From SHVZ01 sp041906305 (GTDB lineage Bacteria > Pseudomonadota > Alphaproteobacteria > SHVZ01): 64,000 bases of DNA. The stretch covers positions 434,001 through 498,000 of the forward strand of contig JAYRJL010000003.1 in the NCBI GenBank assembly GCA_041906305.1. The letters run 5' to 3'. This document shows, piece after piece, positions 44,124-53,596 of the stretch; the first letter of the stretch is position 1, and each line of letters starts with the position of its first letter. The notes under the pieces are model-generated. The model ran no database searches. It saw only the letters and a program-made list of their open reading frames with translations, and was not told the DNA's origin. The position numbers and the translations under genes were made by a program.

Positions 44124-45634
44124 GCGCCTTCCCAGGGCTCCGCGAGGTCCGGGTCGAACGGCCACAGCGGCCGCGTGATGTTCTTGAACGGCAGGCGCGG
44201 CAGGATGCTGTCGACCGGCCCCGGCGTCTCGAGCTCGATGATCCGATGAGCGAACGGCGCATAGAAGCCGCGGAATTGGCCCGCGGACTTGACGATCACC
44301 GTCTTCGCCTCGCGCGGATAGAGGCCGGATGCCTCGTATCCCTTGAGATCGAGAGTGATCACCGGCTTTTCGCTGAGCAGGATGCGGATGTAGCCTGCGA
44401 CCTCGATCACCGCGCGGCGGCCGGCATCGAAATTCATCGGCGGCAGCTCGGACAGGTACCTGCCGTCATAGACGCCGAGCACCCGCGCCTCGACGGTCAC
44501 CGGCGCGTAATAGATCGGCTGGAACGCCGCGCCGATGGTGAGGGTCAATGTCGCCCCGGCTCCGGCCTCGTGGCACGCGTCCGTCGCCTTCGGGTCGGTC
44601 AGCGTGAGCAGCAGCGGGCCGTCCAGCGGCGGCCGCGCCAGAAGATGCTTCAGCACCACGGTCGAGTCGCCGAAGCTGCCGGCCGACGGCGCATCGGACG
44701 CATCCGACAGCACGAAGGGCTTCTCGCCGGGAGCGCTCGCGGCGACCGCGTCGAACGCCTCGCCCAGCGAGACGCGGTTCGAGCGGAAGCGCTCGCGCAT
44801 CTCCCACACATGCCGGCCGACGCGGTCGGCCTGGCGTCGCCCTTCCGCAACCGAGGCGTCGCCGTCCGCCACGACCAGAACCGACCATCCGAGCTCGGGC
44901 ACGTCCATCCAGGGCTGGGGCGCGATCACGGTCGCCGACAGGATGCCGGGCGTCTTCTCCACCTCGCGCAGCAGCGCGATCACCTCGGTCATCGGGCCGG
45001 TGTTCGTATCGTGACCCTCGGCCGAGGTCATCATCCGGACCTTGCGGTGGATCAGCTTGGGTTCCGCCTCGCCCGCCATCGCCTTGGCCAGGATCTCCAT
45101 CCCGGCCTCGCCGGTCTCGGGATAGTCGACATGCGGACAGGTCTTGAAGCCGACCGCGCCGTCGAGGCCGCGCGCCATCTCGGCGGTGAAGTTCGCGTGC
45201 ATGTCGAAGGTGGCGACGATCGGAATCTTCCGCCCCACGATCTCGCGGATGCGGGTGACCAGGTCGCCTTCGGCGTCGGGATAGTTCCGCGCCGCCATCG
45301 CGCCGTGCAGCGGCAGGTAGATGCCGTCGATCCTGCCGGCCTCGCGGCGCACGCCCGCGAGGATCTTGTCGCGGCAGTAGTGGTAGACCTCGTCGTCGAG
45401 CAAGGGCCCGGCGCCGCCGAAGGTGATGAAGATCGGCACCAGGTCGATACCGCGGCGGGCGGCGACCTTGCGCGCGCCCTCGATCTCGTCGCCGTGGCTG
45501 GTGGCGAAGACCCCGTCGCCCTCGGCGAGGCGACGGGTCCTGAAGATCTCCAGCGTGCCGGTGCCGGCGGTGAAGCTGTTGACCTCGTACTGCATCCCGG
45601 CCACGAGGACCCGTGGCCGGTTGGTGCCGGTCAT
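44120..45634 (-). CDS. M81 family metallopeptidase (MlrC-like, 504 aa)
   Basis: MlrC family: VLVAGMQYEVNSFTAGTGT, DGIYLPLHGAMAARNYPDAEG, ATFDMHANFTAEM, KTCPHVDYPETG, with conserved Asp/His metal ligands, and a C-terminal DUF1485-like half (PFVLSDASDAPSAG, VILK-type). MlrC was named for microcystin breakdown, but most relatives have other, unknown peptide or amide substrates. It sits ten bases beyond the hydroxyacid dehydrogenase gene, suggesting a shared catabolic unit. Confidence 0.88.
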   Translation of the reverse strand: MTGTNRPRVLVAGMQYEVNSFTAGTGTLEIFRTRRLAEGDGVFATSHGDEIEGARKVAARRGIDLVPIFITFGGAGPLLDDEVYHYCRDKILAGVRREAGRIDGIYLPLHGAMAARNYPDAEGDLVTRIREIVGRKIPIVATFDMHANFTAEMARGLDGAVGFKTCPHVDYPETGEAGMEILAKAMAGEAEPKLIHRKVRMMTSAEGHDTNTGPMTEVIALLREVEKTPGILSATVIAPQPWMDVPELGWSVLVVADGDASVAEGRRQADRVGRHVWEMRERFRSNRVSLGEAFDAVAASAPGEKPFVLSDASDAPSAGSFGDSTVVLKHLLARPPLDGPLLLTLTDPKATDACHEAGAGATLTLTIGAAFQPIYYAPVTVEARVLGVYDGRYLSELPPMNFDAGRRAVIEVAGYIRILLSEKPVITLDLKGYEASGLYPREAKTVIVKSAGQFRGFYAPFAHRIIELETPGPVDSILPRLPFKNITRPLWPFDPDLAEPWEGA

Positions 45635-45644
45635 GTCACGCCGC

Positions 45645-46628
45645 TCAGTAGCCGGCGTCGTAGTCGATGACGTTCCTGAGCTTCCGGCCCGAGAGGTAGC
45701 GCTTCAGGTTGTCGGCGAAGATGTCGAGGCCACGGTCGACATAGACAGAGCCGTCGTCGACGCCGGCATGCGGGCTGACGATCAGGTTCGGCACGTCCCA
45801 CAGCGGCGAATCCGCCGGCAGCGGCTCGGGGTCGAACACGTCGCAAACCGCGCCCGACAGCGTGCCGGCGCGCAGCCGGTCGACCATCGCCGCGTAGTCC
45901 ATGACTCGCGCCCGGCCGATGTTGACGACACCGCAGTGGTTCGGGAGCAGGTCGATCAGCTTCCGGTCGATCAGGTTCTCGGTGCCCTTGGTGATCGGCA
46001 GGGTCACCAGCAGGAAGTCGGCCTTCGGGAACACCTTGGCCATGTCCTTGGACTTCACGACCTTGTCGAAGCCCGGGACCTTCTTGCCCGTGGTGTTGAC
46101 GCCGATGATGTTCATCTTGTGCTTCTTCGCCTGCTTCGCCGAGGCGAGGCCGAGGCCGCCGGTACCGCAGATGACGACGGTCTTGCCCTCGATCGGCGTG
46201 GTGAAGACCGGCTTCCACTCGCGCTTGCGCTGGCTGCCGACGAATTTCTGGATGGCGTTGTTGAGGACGAACATGCTGGCCAGCGCGAACTCGCCGCCCT
46301 TCGGCCCGTGCAGGCCGGAGGCATTGGTCAGCACGAAGCTGCGGTCCATCTTCGGCGCCAGCTTCTCGACGCCGGCGTTCAGCGACTGGATCCACTTGAG
46401 CTTGGGCGCGTCCTTGCGCAACGTCAGGGGATCGAAGGCGACGCCGAGCACGATCTCGGCCTCCGCCAGGTCCTTCGGCTTCAGACCCCAGACGATGTCG
46501 ACCTTGTCGAAGATCCCGGGATGGCGCTTGGCCGCGGACTTGATCCGCTCGCGCGTGATCGCATGCGCCGGCCCCGTATCGGGCTTGTCCGCAACGTAGA
46601 CGAGCGGACGACTCGCTTTCTTGGCCAT
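45645..46628 (-). CDS. D-2-hydroxyacid dehydrogenase (327 aa)
   Basis: Start ATG 46628 (MAKKASRPLVYVADKPDTGP) behind GGGAA. NAD-binding ICGTGGLGLASAKQAKK; catalytic Arg in NIGRARVMDY, Glu in VFDPEPLPADSP and His in VSPHAGVDDG, as in the GyaR/SerA-like family. Reduces a 2-keto acid or the reverse; substrate not evident. Divergent from the ECF sigma gene across 102 bases, and upstream of the M81 peptidase gene. Confidence 0.9.
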   Translation of the reverse strand: MAKKASRPLVYVADKPDTGPAHAITRERIKSAAKRHPGIFDKVDIVWGLKPKDLAEAEIVLGVAFDPLTLRKDAPKLKWIQSLNAGVEKLAPKMDRSFVLTNASGLHGPKGGEFALASMFVLNNAIQKFVGSQRKREWKPVFTTPIEGKTVVICGTGGLGLASAKQAKKHKMNIIGVNTTGKKVPGFDKVVKSKDMAKVFPKADFLLVTLPITKGTENLIDRKLIDLLPNHCGVVNIGRARVMDYAAMVDRLRAGTLSGAVCDVFDPEPLPADSPLWDVPNLIVSPHAGVDDGSVYVDRGLDIFADNLKRYLSGRKLRNVIDYDAGY

Positions 46629-46730
46629 TTCCCGGTTCCCTCCCTTGAATTCGGCGGGGCACCTTATACTGGGATGCAACCGGATTTGAACCAAATCGGC
46701 GTCCGACGCGACGGACGGGAAAGGGGAGGG

Positions 46731-47312
46731 ATGGCCGAGGGTGGGCCTGGAAAAAGGGTGGCCGAAGCGGATCTGCGTCACCTCGTGGAGAAGGTGGCCG
46801 GGGGCGATCACGTCGCCTTCCGCTGGCTGTTCCGTCGGTTCCAGCGTCCCGTGCACGCCTATCTCTCGCGCCTTGTCCGTCTGTCACACATCGCCGACGA
46901 GCTCATGAACGAGACGATGCTGGAGCTTTGGAAGGGGGCGGGACGGTTCGGCGGCCGGTCGACGGTCTCGACCTGGCTGTTCGGCATCGCCCGCCACAAG
47001 GCGATCGACTACCTCCGGCGTTCCCGCGAGGGCGCGCTCGACGAGGAGGCGATGGCGGAGATCCCCGATCCGTCGCCGAGCCCTGAGGATTCGCTCGGCA
47101 AGGCGTCGATGGCCGACCTGGTCGGCAAGCTGATGGATCGGCTCAGCGTCGAGCACAAGGAAGTCTTGCACCTCGCCTATCGCGAGGAGCTGTCCGTCGA
47201 GGAGATCGCCGGGGTCGTCGACTGCCCGGTCAACACCGTCAAGACGCGCATGTTCTACGCGCGCAAACGCCTGAAGACGCTGCTGGCGGAATCGGGCGTC
47301 GAGGAGCCGTGA
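46731..47312 (+). CDS. ECF-type RNA polymerase sigma factor (193 aa)
   Basis: ATG 46731 behind GGGGAGGG. Sigma region 2 (FRWLFRRFQRPVHAYLSRLV, DELMNETMLELWKGAGRF, STWLFGIARHKAIDYLRR) and region 4 (LSVEHKEVLHLAYREELSVEEIAGVV with NTVKTRMFYARKRLK). Nearest neighbours downstream are an anti-sigma-like membrane protein and an S8 protease, so the three form an envelope-signalling cassette. The sigma factor probably regulates its own operon. Confidence 0.93.
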   Translation: MAEGGPGKRVAEADLRHLVEKVAGGDHVAFRWLFRRFQRPVHAYLSRLVRLSHIADELMNETMLELWKGAGRFGGRSTVSTWLFGIARHKAIDYLRRSREGALDEEAMAEIPDPSPSPEDSLGKASMADLVGKLMDRLSVEHKEVLHLAYREELSVEEIAGVVDCPVNTVKTRMFYARKRLKTLLAESGVEEP

Positions 47313-47316
47313 AGAC

Positions 47317-47910
47317 ATGAACCCACAAGCCGACATCCCCGAAGAGGAACTGCTGCTGCCCTGGTACGTCTCGGGCCAGCTCTCGCCCGAGGAGCGCAGC
47401 CGGGTCGAGGCCGCGCTCGCACGTTCGCCGGACTTGCGACTCGCTCTGGACGAGGAGCGCCGGCTGCAGGCCGCGGTCGCCGCGGCACCGCTGCCGATGC
47501 CGCCCGCGATCGATCCGGATGCGCTGCTTTCGACGGCGGCGGCGCGCGAGGCGCACGTCGCCAGATCTGCGCCGGGCTGGCTCAAACCGGCGCTGGCGGC
47601 GGCCGTCCTGGTCGCGGTGCTCGAAGGCGCCGCCCTCGCCTGGCTGAATGCGCCGGTATCGATCTACCGCACGGCCTCCGGGCCCGGACCAGCTCAGAAG
47701 ATAGTTGTTGTCCAGACGCGCTACGCCGTGCAATTCGTCGAGGACGCCTCGGTTGCGGCGATCCGGGCGGCCTTGTCGGATGCGGAGCTCGGGATCGTGC
47801 GCGGTCCGCTTCCGGACGGGGCATATATCCTGGAAACCGCACAGGGCGATCAGGCCTTGGACAGGCTGAAGCGAAGCGGGGTTACGCGGACGATCGCGCG
47901 AACGGACTAG
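47317..47910 (+). CDS. Anti-sigma factor-like membrane protein (197 aa)
   Basis: Four bases after the sigma gene. The N-terminal part (LLLPWYVSGQLSPEERSRVEAAL) resembles the zf-HC2 anti-sigma domain but lacks the zinc-binding His and Cys residues. One transmembrane helix at about 88-108 (LAAAVLVAVLEGAALAWL) is followed by a periplasmic domain with VVQTRYAVQFVEDASVAAI and LPDGAYILETAQGD. It presumably holds the ECF sigma at the membrane and may be released by signal-dependent cleavage. Confidence 0.82.
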   Translation: MNPQADIPEEELLLPWYVSGQLSPEERSRVEAALARSPDLRLALDEERRLQAAVAAAPLPMPPAIDPDALLSTAAAREAHVARSAPGWLKPALAAAVLVAVLEGAALAWLNAPVSIYRTASGPGPAQKIVVVQTRYAVQFVEDASVAAIRAALSDAELGIVRGPLPDGAYILETAQGDQALDRLKRSGVTRTIARTD

Positions 47911-47932
47911 ACGGAGTCGTCAACTGGTTCGG

Positions 47933-49675
47933 GTGGGCCTGATCTGTGTCGTAGCCGTCGTGGTCGCGCTGGGCCCGGGTCGGGTCCAGGCCGAAGGCGC
48001 CGATGCACGTCCCTTCGATGCCGCCTCCCCGCGCTCGCCGAGTGGCTCTTCCGCGCCTCGCCCGGTGTTGCCGTCGAAGCCCGACCGCCCGCCGGTCGCC
48101 GCCCCAGTCCCGGCTCCGGCCAGGACGCCCGGCCTGCCGCCTGTCACCGCCAATCCCGCTCCCGCCTCCGTCCCCGCGGCAGCATTGCCCGTAGCACCGC
48201 GAACACCCTTCTTTACGCCCGCCCGACCGGACCCGGTCAACGGCGCTGCCGGCGCCGAGACAACGGGCGAGAGCGCCGACGGGAATATCCGCGAGACGCG
48301 CCGACGCCATCGTCCTTCGCCCGAGGAAGGCGCGCCCGAGCGCGAGACTCATCGCCGGCATCGCGGCGATCTCCCTCCGCGCGGCGAAAAGCCGGTTGCC
48401 GGGGGTGACAAGCCGCCCATGGCGGGCGACCGCCCGCCGGCCGCAGGCGATGCCCCGACCAGCCCGCCGGTCGCAAGCGGCGACAAGCGGCCCGCCGCGA
48501 CGCCCGCGCCGACCGTCAATGCCGCGCCGACGACACCGGCACCGACCGTCGCTGCCGACACGCCCGCAGTCCCGGTCGCGCCGGTGACCGTGCCGCGTCC
48601 GGGCGCCCCGTCGGGCACGATGCTCGGGCTCGGCGCGCGCGAGATGATCGTCAATCAGCTGGTCGCGATCGTGCCGATGCCGCGCGACGGCGATCTCGCC
48701 GACGACTACGGCCTCTCGATCGACGAGGAAGCGACGATCCGCTCGCTCGGCGTCCGGCTCGTGACCTTCACCGTGCTCCGCCCGCGCGGGCTCGGCGACA
48801 TCATCGACCAGATGAGCCTGGATTCCCGCGTCCAGGGCGCGCAGCCGAACTTCCGCTATCGCACTTCCGGCGCTCTGAGCGGCGTCTATCCGCAGGACCG
48901 CATCCGGATCCAGCCGGCCCTCGGCATGGCGTCGGGCGCCGGCGTGACCGTCGCGCTGATCGACACCAAGGTCGCCGACGTCTCTTCGCTGATCGGCCAC
49001 GTCTCCGAGCGGCTCAGCGTGATCTCGAACGGCGGACGCGGCCGCCATGGCACCGCCCTCGCCGGTCTGATCGCCGATGTGGCGCCGGCCGCGCGGCTTC
49101 TTTCGATCGAGGCCTTCGCCGACGACTCCGGCGACCCGGATGTCGGCGTCTCGACCACGATCAGCCTGGCGCGCGCGATCGACGCCGCCATCGACCGCAA
49201 GGCCGACGTCATCAATCTCAGCGTCGCCGGCCCCCGCGATCCGTTGGTCGGCCGCCTGATCCGCCAGGCGCTGTCGCACGGCATCGTGGTCGTGGCCGCC
49301 GCCGGCAACGACGGACCGACCGCCCCGCCGCGCTATCCCGCCGCCTATGACGGCGTCGTCGCGGTGACCGCGACCGATCCGAAGAACCACCCCTACGCCG
49401 AGGGCGCGCAAGGGACCCATGTCGCCGTCGCCGCGCCCGGCGTCGACGTCCGGGCGACGGTCTCCGAGGGCGTGGTCGGCTACGTGACCGGCACCTCGGT
49501 TGCCGCGGCCCAGGTGTCCGGCGTCGCGGCGCTTCTGCGCGAGCGCGCGCCGAAGCTGGGATCAGGCGAGGCGCGACGCATCTTCAAGGACACCGCGAGC
49601 CCGCTTCCCGATGGTCCGGGCCTCGTCGACGCCTTCGCGGCGGTCTCCAAGGTCACGGCGCTGGCCGGGCGCTGA
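47933..49675 (+). CDS. Secreted subtilisin-like S8 serine protease (580 aa)
   Basis: GTG start, signal peptide (ICVVAVVVALGPGRVQA), a 180-residue Pro/Ala-rich linker, then a propeptide-like region (NQLVAIVPM) and an S8 domain. Catalytic Asp in VALIDTKVADV, His in GRHGTALAGLI, oxyanion Asn in AAAGNDGPTAPP, and Ser in GTSVAAAQVSG. All triad residues are present. Third gene of the sigma/anti-sigma cassette, 22 bases downstream; it may process the anti-sigma or act on envelope proteins. A strong terminator follows. Confidence 0.92.
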   Translation: MGLICVVAVVVALGPGRVQAEGADARPFDAASPRSPSGSSAPRPVLPSKPDRPPVAAPVPAPARTPGLPPVTANPAPASVPAAALPVAPRTPFFTPARPDPVNGAAGAETTGESADGNIRETRRRHRPSPEEGAPERETHRRHRGDLPPRGEKPVAGGDKPPMAGDRPPAAGDAPTSPPVASGDKRPAATPAPTVNAAPTTPAPTVAADTPAVPVAPVTVPRPGAPSGTMLGLGAREMIVNQLVAIVPMPRDGDLADDYGLSIDEEATIRSLGVRLVTFTVLRPRGLGDIIDQMSLDSRVQGAQPNFRYRTSGALSGVYPQDRIRIQPALGMASGAGVTVALIDTKVADVSSLIGHVSERLSVISNGGRGRHGTALAGLIADVAPAARLLSIEAFADDSGDPDVGVSTTISLARAIDAAIDRKADVINLSVAGPRDPLVGRLIRQALSHGIVVVAAAGNDGPTAPPRYPAAYDGVVAVTATDPKNHPYAEGAQGTHVAVAAPGVDVRATVSEGVVGYVTGTSVAAAQVSGVAALLRERAPKLGSGEARRIFKDTASPLPDGPGLVDAFAAVSKVTALAGR

Positions 49676-49799
49676 TCCCACCTCGGCTTGAACCGGAACG
49701 CGGTTTTCGGCGACCAACTTCCATAGGCTCGCGACCGTCGCTCGGCCCACCGACCGCGGTCGCCTGTCCTTCGGGGTTCCCCCGAACCTCCTCCCTCCA

Positions 49800-49841
49800 G
49801 CGGAGCGATGCCGGCAACGGCGTCGTTCCGCTTTTCTTTTT
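49800..49841 (+). terminator. Rho-independent terminator after the S8 protease
   Basis: A 13-base stem with two G-U pairs (49800-49812 with 49819-49831), six-base loop, and the run TTTTCTTTTT at 49832-49841. It closes the sigma/anti-sigma/protease unit and separates it from the Hpt gene 24 bases further on. Confidence 0.82.
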
Positions 49842-49864
49842 CCTGAATCCGCTATGCTGTCGCG

Positions 49865-50206
49865 ATGAGCGCCGCAGATGATGTCCTCGACATGGGCCAG
49901 ATCCTCGCCGCCTTCGGCGAGATCGACGACGACGTGCGCGAAATGCTGCAGATGTTCGTCGAGACCACGGCGCCGATGCTGGAGGAGCTCGAGGCCTACG
50001 TCGTCGCGCGCGACCGGAATGCGGCGGAGGATCACGCCCACTCGATCAAGGGGGCGGCGCGCAGCGCCGGGGCTCGAGCGATGGCGGCGGCGAGCGAAGC
50101 CGTCGAGGCCGCGGCGCGGGCCGGCGACTGGGCGGAAGTAGAGCTCAGGCTCGCAACCATGAGGCCGGCATTCGACGCCGCGCGCGGCGCGATCGCCCGC
50201 CTATAG
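49865..50206 (+). CDS. Histidine phosphotransfer (Hpt) protein (113 aa)
   Basis: A lone Hpt domain: phospho-accepting His in EDHAHSIKGAARSAGARAM (the HSxKG motif), helical throughout. It passes phosphate between receiver domains in a phosphorelay. No hybrid kinase is adjacent, but two stand-alone receiver proteins are encoded in the window (33.3 and 43.7 kb) and might be partners. Its stop abuts the stop of the convergent PAS-GGDEF-EAL gene. Confidence 0.88.
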   Translation: MSAADDVLDMGQILAAFGEIDDDVREMLQMFVETTAPMLEELEAYVVARDRNAAEDHAHSIKGAARSAGARAMAAASEAVEAAARAGDWAEVELRLATMRPAFDAARGAIARL

Positions 50207-52618
50207 GGTCTTCCGGCGCTCGACCTTGCCCGCGGCAATGATCGCCGTCGCATCCTCGGGATCGAGCGGACGCGAGAAAAGGAAGCCCTGGCCGAGGTCG
50301 CAGGCAAGAATGCGAAGGATCTCGAGGTCGCCGGCAGTCTCGATGCCTTCGGCGATCGTCTCCAGGCGCAGCAATCGGCCGAGCTCGGTGACGACGCGCA
50401 CGACGCCGCGGCTCTCGACGCTGCCGTGGATCGCGGCGATGAACGACTGGTCGATCTTGAGGCTGTCGACCGGCAGGCGCGTGAGGTAGCTCAGCGACGA
50501 ATAGCCGGTGCCGAAATCGTCGACGGCGAGCGTCACGCCGAGCGCCTTCAGGCGTCGAAGGATGTCGACCGCCGCACCCGCGTCGGCCATGACCGCGCTC
50601 TCGGTGATCTCGAGCTTGATGCGCTTGGGATCGGCACCGGTCTCCTCCAGCAAGCGACCGACGTCGTCGACGAGAGTCGGATGACCGAGCTGACGGGCCG
50701 AGAGGTTGACCGAGACGAAGAACGGCACGCCCATCGGCGTCGTCTGCGGCCACGCCGCCAGCTGCCTGCAGGCCCGCTCGAACACCGTGAGGCCCAGCGG
50801 AATGACGAGGCCGGTCTGCTCCGCGACCTCGATGAAGTCGGCCGCCGGAACCAGCCCGCGCTCGGGATGGCGCCAACGCGCCAACGCCTCGAAGCCCGCG
50901 AGACGCCCGTCCTCCAGATGAACGATCGGCTGATAGCTGAGCCGAAGCTGGTCGCCGGCTTCGAGCGCCCGACGCAGGTCGCTCTCGATGCGCTGCGCCT
51001 CGACGGCGCGGGCGCGCATCGGTTCGCGAAACCGCGCATGGCCGGTGGCGCGCGCGGCACGCGCGTGATCGGCGGCGACCGCCGCATCGCGCAGCATCTC
51101 GAGGCCGGCCTTGTAGAGGCGAGCGGTGCGGACGATGCCGATCGAACCCGACAGCACGACCTCTCGGCCCTCGACGGCGATCGGCTTCGCCAGGAGCGAC
51201 TGCAGCAGGGCCACCGCCGCGTCGACCGCCGGGTCCGCCGGGTCGGCGACCACGAGACCGAACTCGACCGTCCCCAGGCGGGCCACCAATTCGGTCTGCG
51301 GGAGCTCGCGCGCGATGCGTTGCGCCAAGGCCGCCAGCGCCCGATCGGCGACGTCGTGGCCGACGCTGGAGCGCACGATCTCGAAGCGATCCAGCGCCAG
51401 ATAGAGCAGCGCCAGGTCACGCTCCTCTGCCGCCGCGCGGTCGAGGCGTTCCAGCATCAGCGTACGGTTGGCGATGCCGGTCAGCGGATCGAAATAGGCG
51501 AGCGCCTCGAGCTTGCGCTCGGATTCCTTCTGGTCGCCGATGTCGCGGAGATAGGCGATGGTGACCGAGCGGCCGTCGACCGGGAGGCGCGAGACCGCGA
51601 CCTCGACCGGGAACACGCCGCCGTCCTGCCGGATGGCGGTGTCCTCGATGCGGCGCCCGGGCTCGGCGGCGGCGGCGTCGAGAAGGGAGTTCGGGACCGC
51701 GACGCGGTCGACCGGCTGGCCGATCGCCTTGGCACGGGCGATGCCCAGCATCTGCTCGGCGGCCGCGTTGAAGGCGACCACGGTGCCGTCCTCGTCGACG
51801 ACGATGATCGCGTCGAGCGCGGTGTCGATCATCGCCGCCTTCAGCGCCTCGGAGTCGCGGAGCGCATGCTCGACCGAGACCTTCGCGGTGATGTCGGTCG
51901 CTGTGCCGCGATATCCATGGAACGCCCCGTCGGGCCCGATGACCGGCTTGCCGGTGGTGCGGAAGAACCGGACCCCGTCGTCGGTCTCGACCCGGTAGAC
52001 GAAGTCCTGGAACGGGCGCCGCGCGGCGAGGTCCGCGAGATGGCGCTCCCAGCCCTCGGGGTCGAAGGAGATGTCGGCGATCTCGTCACGGCGCTTGCCG
52101 ATGGCCCGCGTCGGGTTGTTGCCCGAATGGATGCGGGCGCGGTCGTCGATGTAGGTGAACCGGAGATCGGCATCCATCTCCCATGTCCAGTCCGAAGCGC
52201 CTTCGGTGATCTCGCGATACCGCGTCGCCAGCTGCTTCTGCTCGGTGACGTTGATCCACATCACCGCGATGCCGCCGGACGGCAGGGGCACCGCCGAAAA
52301 CTGCACCCAGTTCCCATCGGCCAGCTCGACATCCATCGGCGGCGGACGGCGCCTGCCGATCTCCGACCAATAAGCATCGATCCAGGCCTGCCACTGCGCC
52401 CGCGACGCCTTCGGCGCGCGGAAGCGCGGCAGCACGCGCATGACCAGCGCCGCGGCGGCTTCGCCGATGAGCTTTGACGGCTTCTCGTCCTGGAAGACGG
52501 CGAAGGCGTCGTTGCACCAGACCAGACGCTGCTCGGCATCGAACACGGCCATGCCGACCGGAAGCCGCTCGGCCGCCTCATGCACGAACGCGCGCGAGAT
52601 CTCGGGTGTGTGCTTCAT
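50201..52618 (-). CDS. PAS-PAS-GGDEF-EAL cyclic-di-GMP phosphodiesterase (805 aa)
   Basis: N-terminal PAS modules (GMAVFDAEQRLVWCNDAF; DWTWEMDADLRFTYIDD; DAIIVVDEDGTVVAFNAAAE), then a GGDEF domain in which the signature has become RLGTVEFGLVV, so cyclase activity is not expected. The EAL domain looks active: GFEALARWRHPERG, FFVSVNLSARQL, LEITESAVM, VDDFGTGYSSLSYL, LKIDQSFI. No transmembrane segment seen. Probably degrades c-di-GMP in response to a PAS-sensed cue; the GGDEF part may act as a GTP sensor. Confidence 0.92.
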   Translation of the reverse strand: MKHTPEISRAFVHEAAERLPVGMAVFDAEQRLVWCNDAFAVFQDEKPSKLIGEAAAALVMRVLPRFRAPKASRAQWQAWIDAYWSEIGRRRPPPMDVELADGNWVQFSAVPLPSGGIAVMWINVTEQKQLATRYREITEGASDWTWEMDADLRFTYIDDRARIHSGNNPTRAIGKRRDEIADISFDPEGWERHLADLAARRPFQDFVYRVETDDGVRFFRTTGKPVIGPDGAFHGYRGTATDITAKVSVEHALRDSEALKAAMIDTALDAIIVVDEDGTVVAFNAAAEQMLGIARAKAIGQPVDRVAVPNSLLDAAAAEPGRRIEDTAIRQDGGVFPVEVAVSRLPVDGRSVTIAYLRDIGDQKESERKLEALAYFDPLTGIANRTLMLERLDRAAAEERDLALLYLALDRFEIVRSSVGHDVADRALAALAQRIARELPQTELVARLGTVEFGLVVADPADPAVDAAVALLQSLLAKPIAVEGREVVLSGSIGIVRTARLYKAGLEMLRDAAVAADHARAARATGHARFREPMRARAVEAQRIESDLRRALEAGDQLRLSYQPIVHLEDGRLAGFEALARWRHPERGLVPAADFIEVAEQTGLVIPLGLTVFERACRQLAAWPQTTPMGVPFFVSVNLSARQLGHPTLVDDVGRLLEETGADPKRIKLEITESAVMADAGAAVDILRRLKALGVTLAVDDFGTGYSSLSYLTRLPVDSLKIDQSFIAAIHGSVESRGVVRVVTELGRLLRLETIAEGIETAGDLEILRILACDLGQGFLFSRPLDPEDATAIIAAGKVERRKTL

Positions 52619-53590
52619 CTAGGCCGCGGCCGGAAGGATGAGCGGGCGAGCGACCGCGGCGGGGCCGAGCGCAAACGCGTCCAGCGTCGCGCGGATGGCG
52701 CGGGCGTGATCGATCGGAAGGCCGAGGCGGGCGGCAGCATCGAGGGCAAGATAGCGCAACGGCAGCCGCTGCCCACCTTCCCGCCTCGCCCACTTGGCGG
52801 CACGGCCCGCGGCGCGGCGCAGGGCCAGCCGGCGGAGCTGCGGGGAAAGGTCCGGGGTCTGCTCGATGAACCGCGCCAGCGCGAGATTGTAGTCGTGAAA
52901 GGTCTGGTGCTTCCTCCCGACCATTAGGCGGTCGCCGTCGCCGTCAGGCCCGAGCGCGGTAACCAGGTCGAGCAGCGCGATGCGCCCGCTCCTCGCGACT
53001 CGCAGCGCGAGGGAGAAGTCCTCGGCGAAAACACCGGGGTCGCAAGCGGCGGCCGAGCGGATCGCATCGAGTCGATAGAGCGTCTGGCTGGTGCCGGAGA
53101 TGGTACGCGCGATGACGGTGCGCAGCGGATCCGCCGGCACCTCGGGCTCTACCGGCGTCTCGACGAAGGCGATGTCGCGCGCATGCCGGTAGTAGTCCTG
53201 GCGGCTGAAAACGACGTCGGCGCCGGTCGCCTCGAGCACCTCGATCAGGCGCCGCGTGCAGAACGGCGCGAGCAGGTCGTCCGATCCGAGCAGCTTCAGG
53301 TATCGGTGGCGAGCCAGGGCGATGCCGGCATTGGTCGCCGCTGTCGGTCCGCCATTCGGCTGGCGGACCAGCGTCGCGTTTTCCCAGCCGGCGATCGCGC
53401 GCTCGACCAGGTCGGCCGATCCGTCGCTGGATCCGTCGTCGATGAAGATGAACTGGCGGGGACGCTTGGGGACCTGGCGGGCGAGCGCGTCCAGCACGCC
53501 CGGCAGATAGCCGGCCTTGTTGAAGACCGTACAGACGAAAGAGACCCCATCCACGGGCGACAGGTAACGCCCGGATAGGTGACTAATCAA
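52619..53590 (-). CDS. Family 2 glycosyltransferase (323 aa)
   Basis: GT-A fold: VSFVCTVFNKAGYLPGVLDA, FIFIDDGSSDGSADLVERAI, and LKLLGSDDLLAPF with the DxD-like pair. Start uncertain: TTG 53590 or GTG 53555. The stop lies directly before the PAS-EAL gene start, but the two may be separately expressed. No polysaccharide cluster around it, so the acceptor is unknown. Confidence 0.85.
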   Translation of the reverse strand: MISHLSGRYLSPVDGVSFVCTVFNKAGYLPGVLDALARQVPKRPRQFIFIDDGSSDGSADLVERAIAGWENATLVRQPNGGPTAATNAGIALARHRYLKLLGSDDLLAPFCTRRLIEVLEATGADVVFSRQDYYRHARDIAFVETPVEPEVPADPLRTVIARTISGTSQTLYRLDAIRSAAACDPGVFAEDFSLALRVARSGRIALLDLVTALGPDGDGDRLMVGRKHQTFHDYNLALARFIEQTPDLSPQLRRLALRRAAGRAAKWARREGGQRLPLRYLALDAAARLGLPIDHARAIRATLDAFALGPAAVARPLILPAAA

Positions 53591-53596
53591 ACGGAT

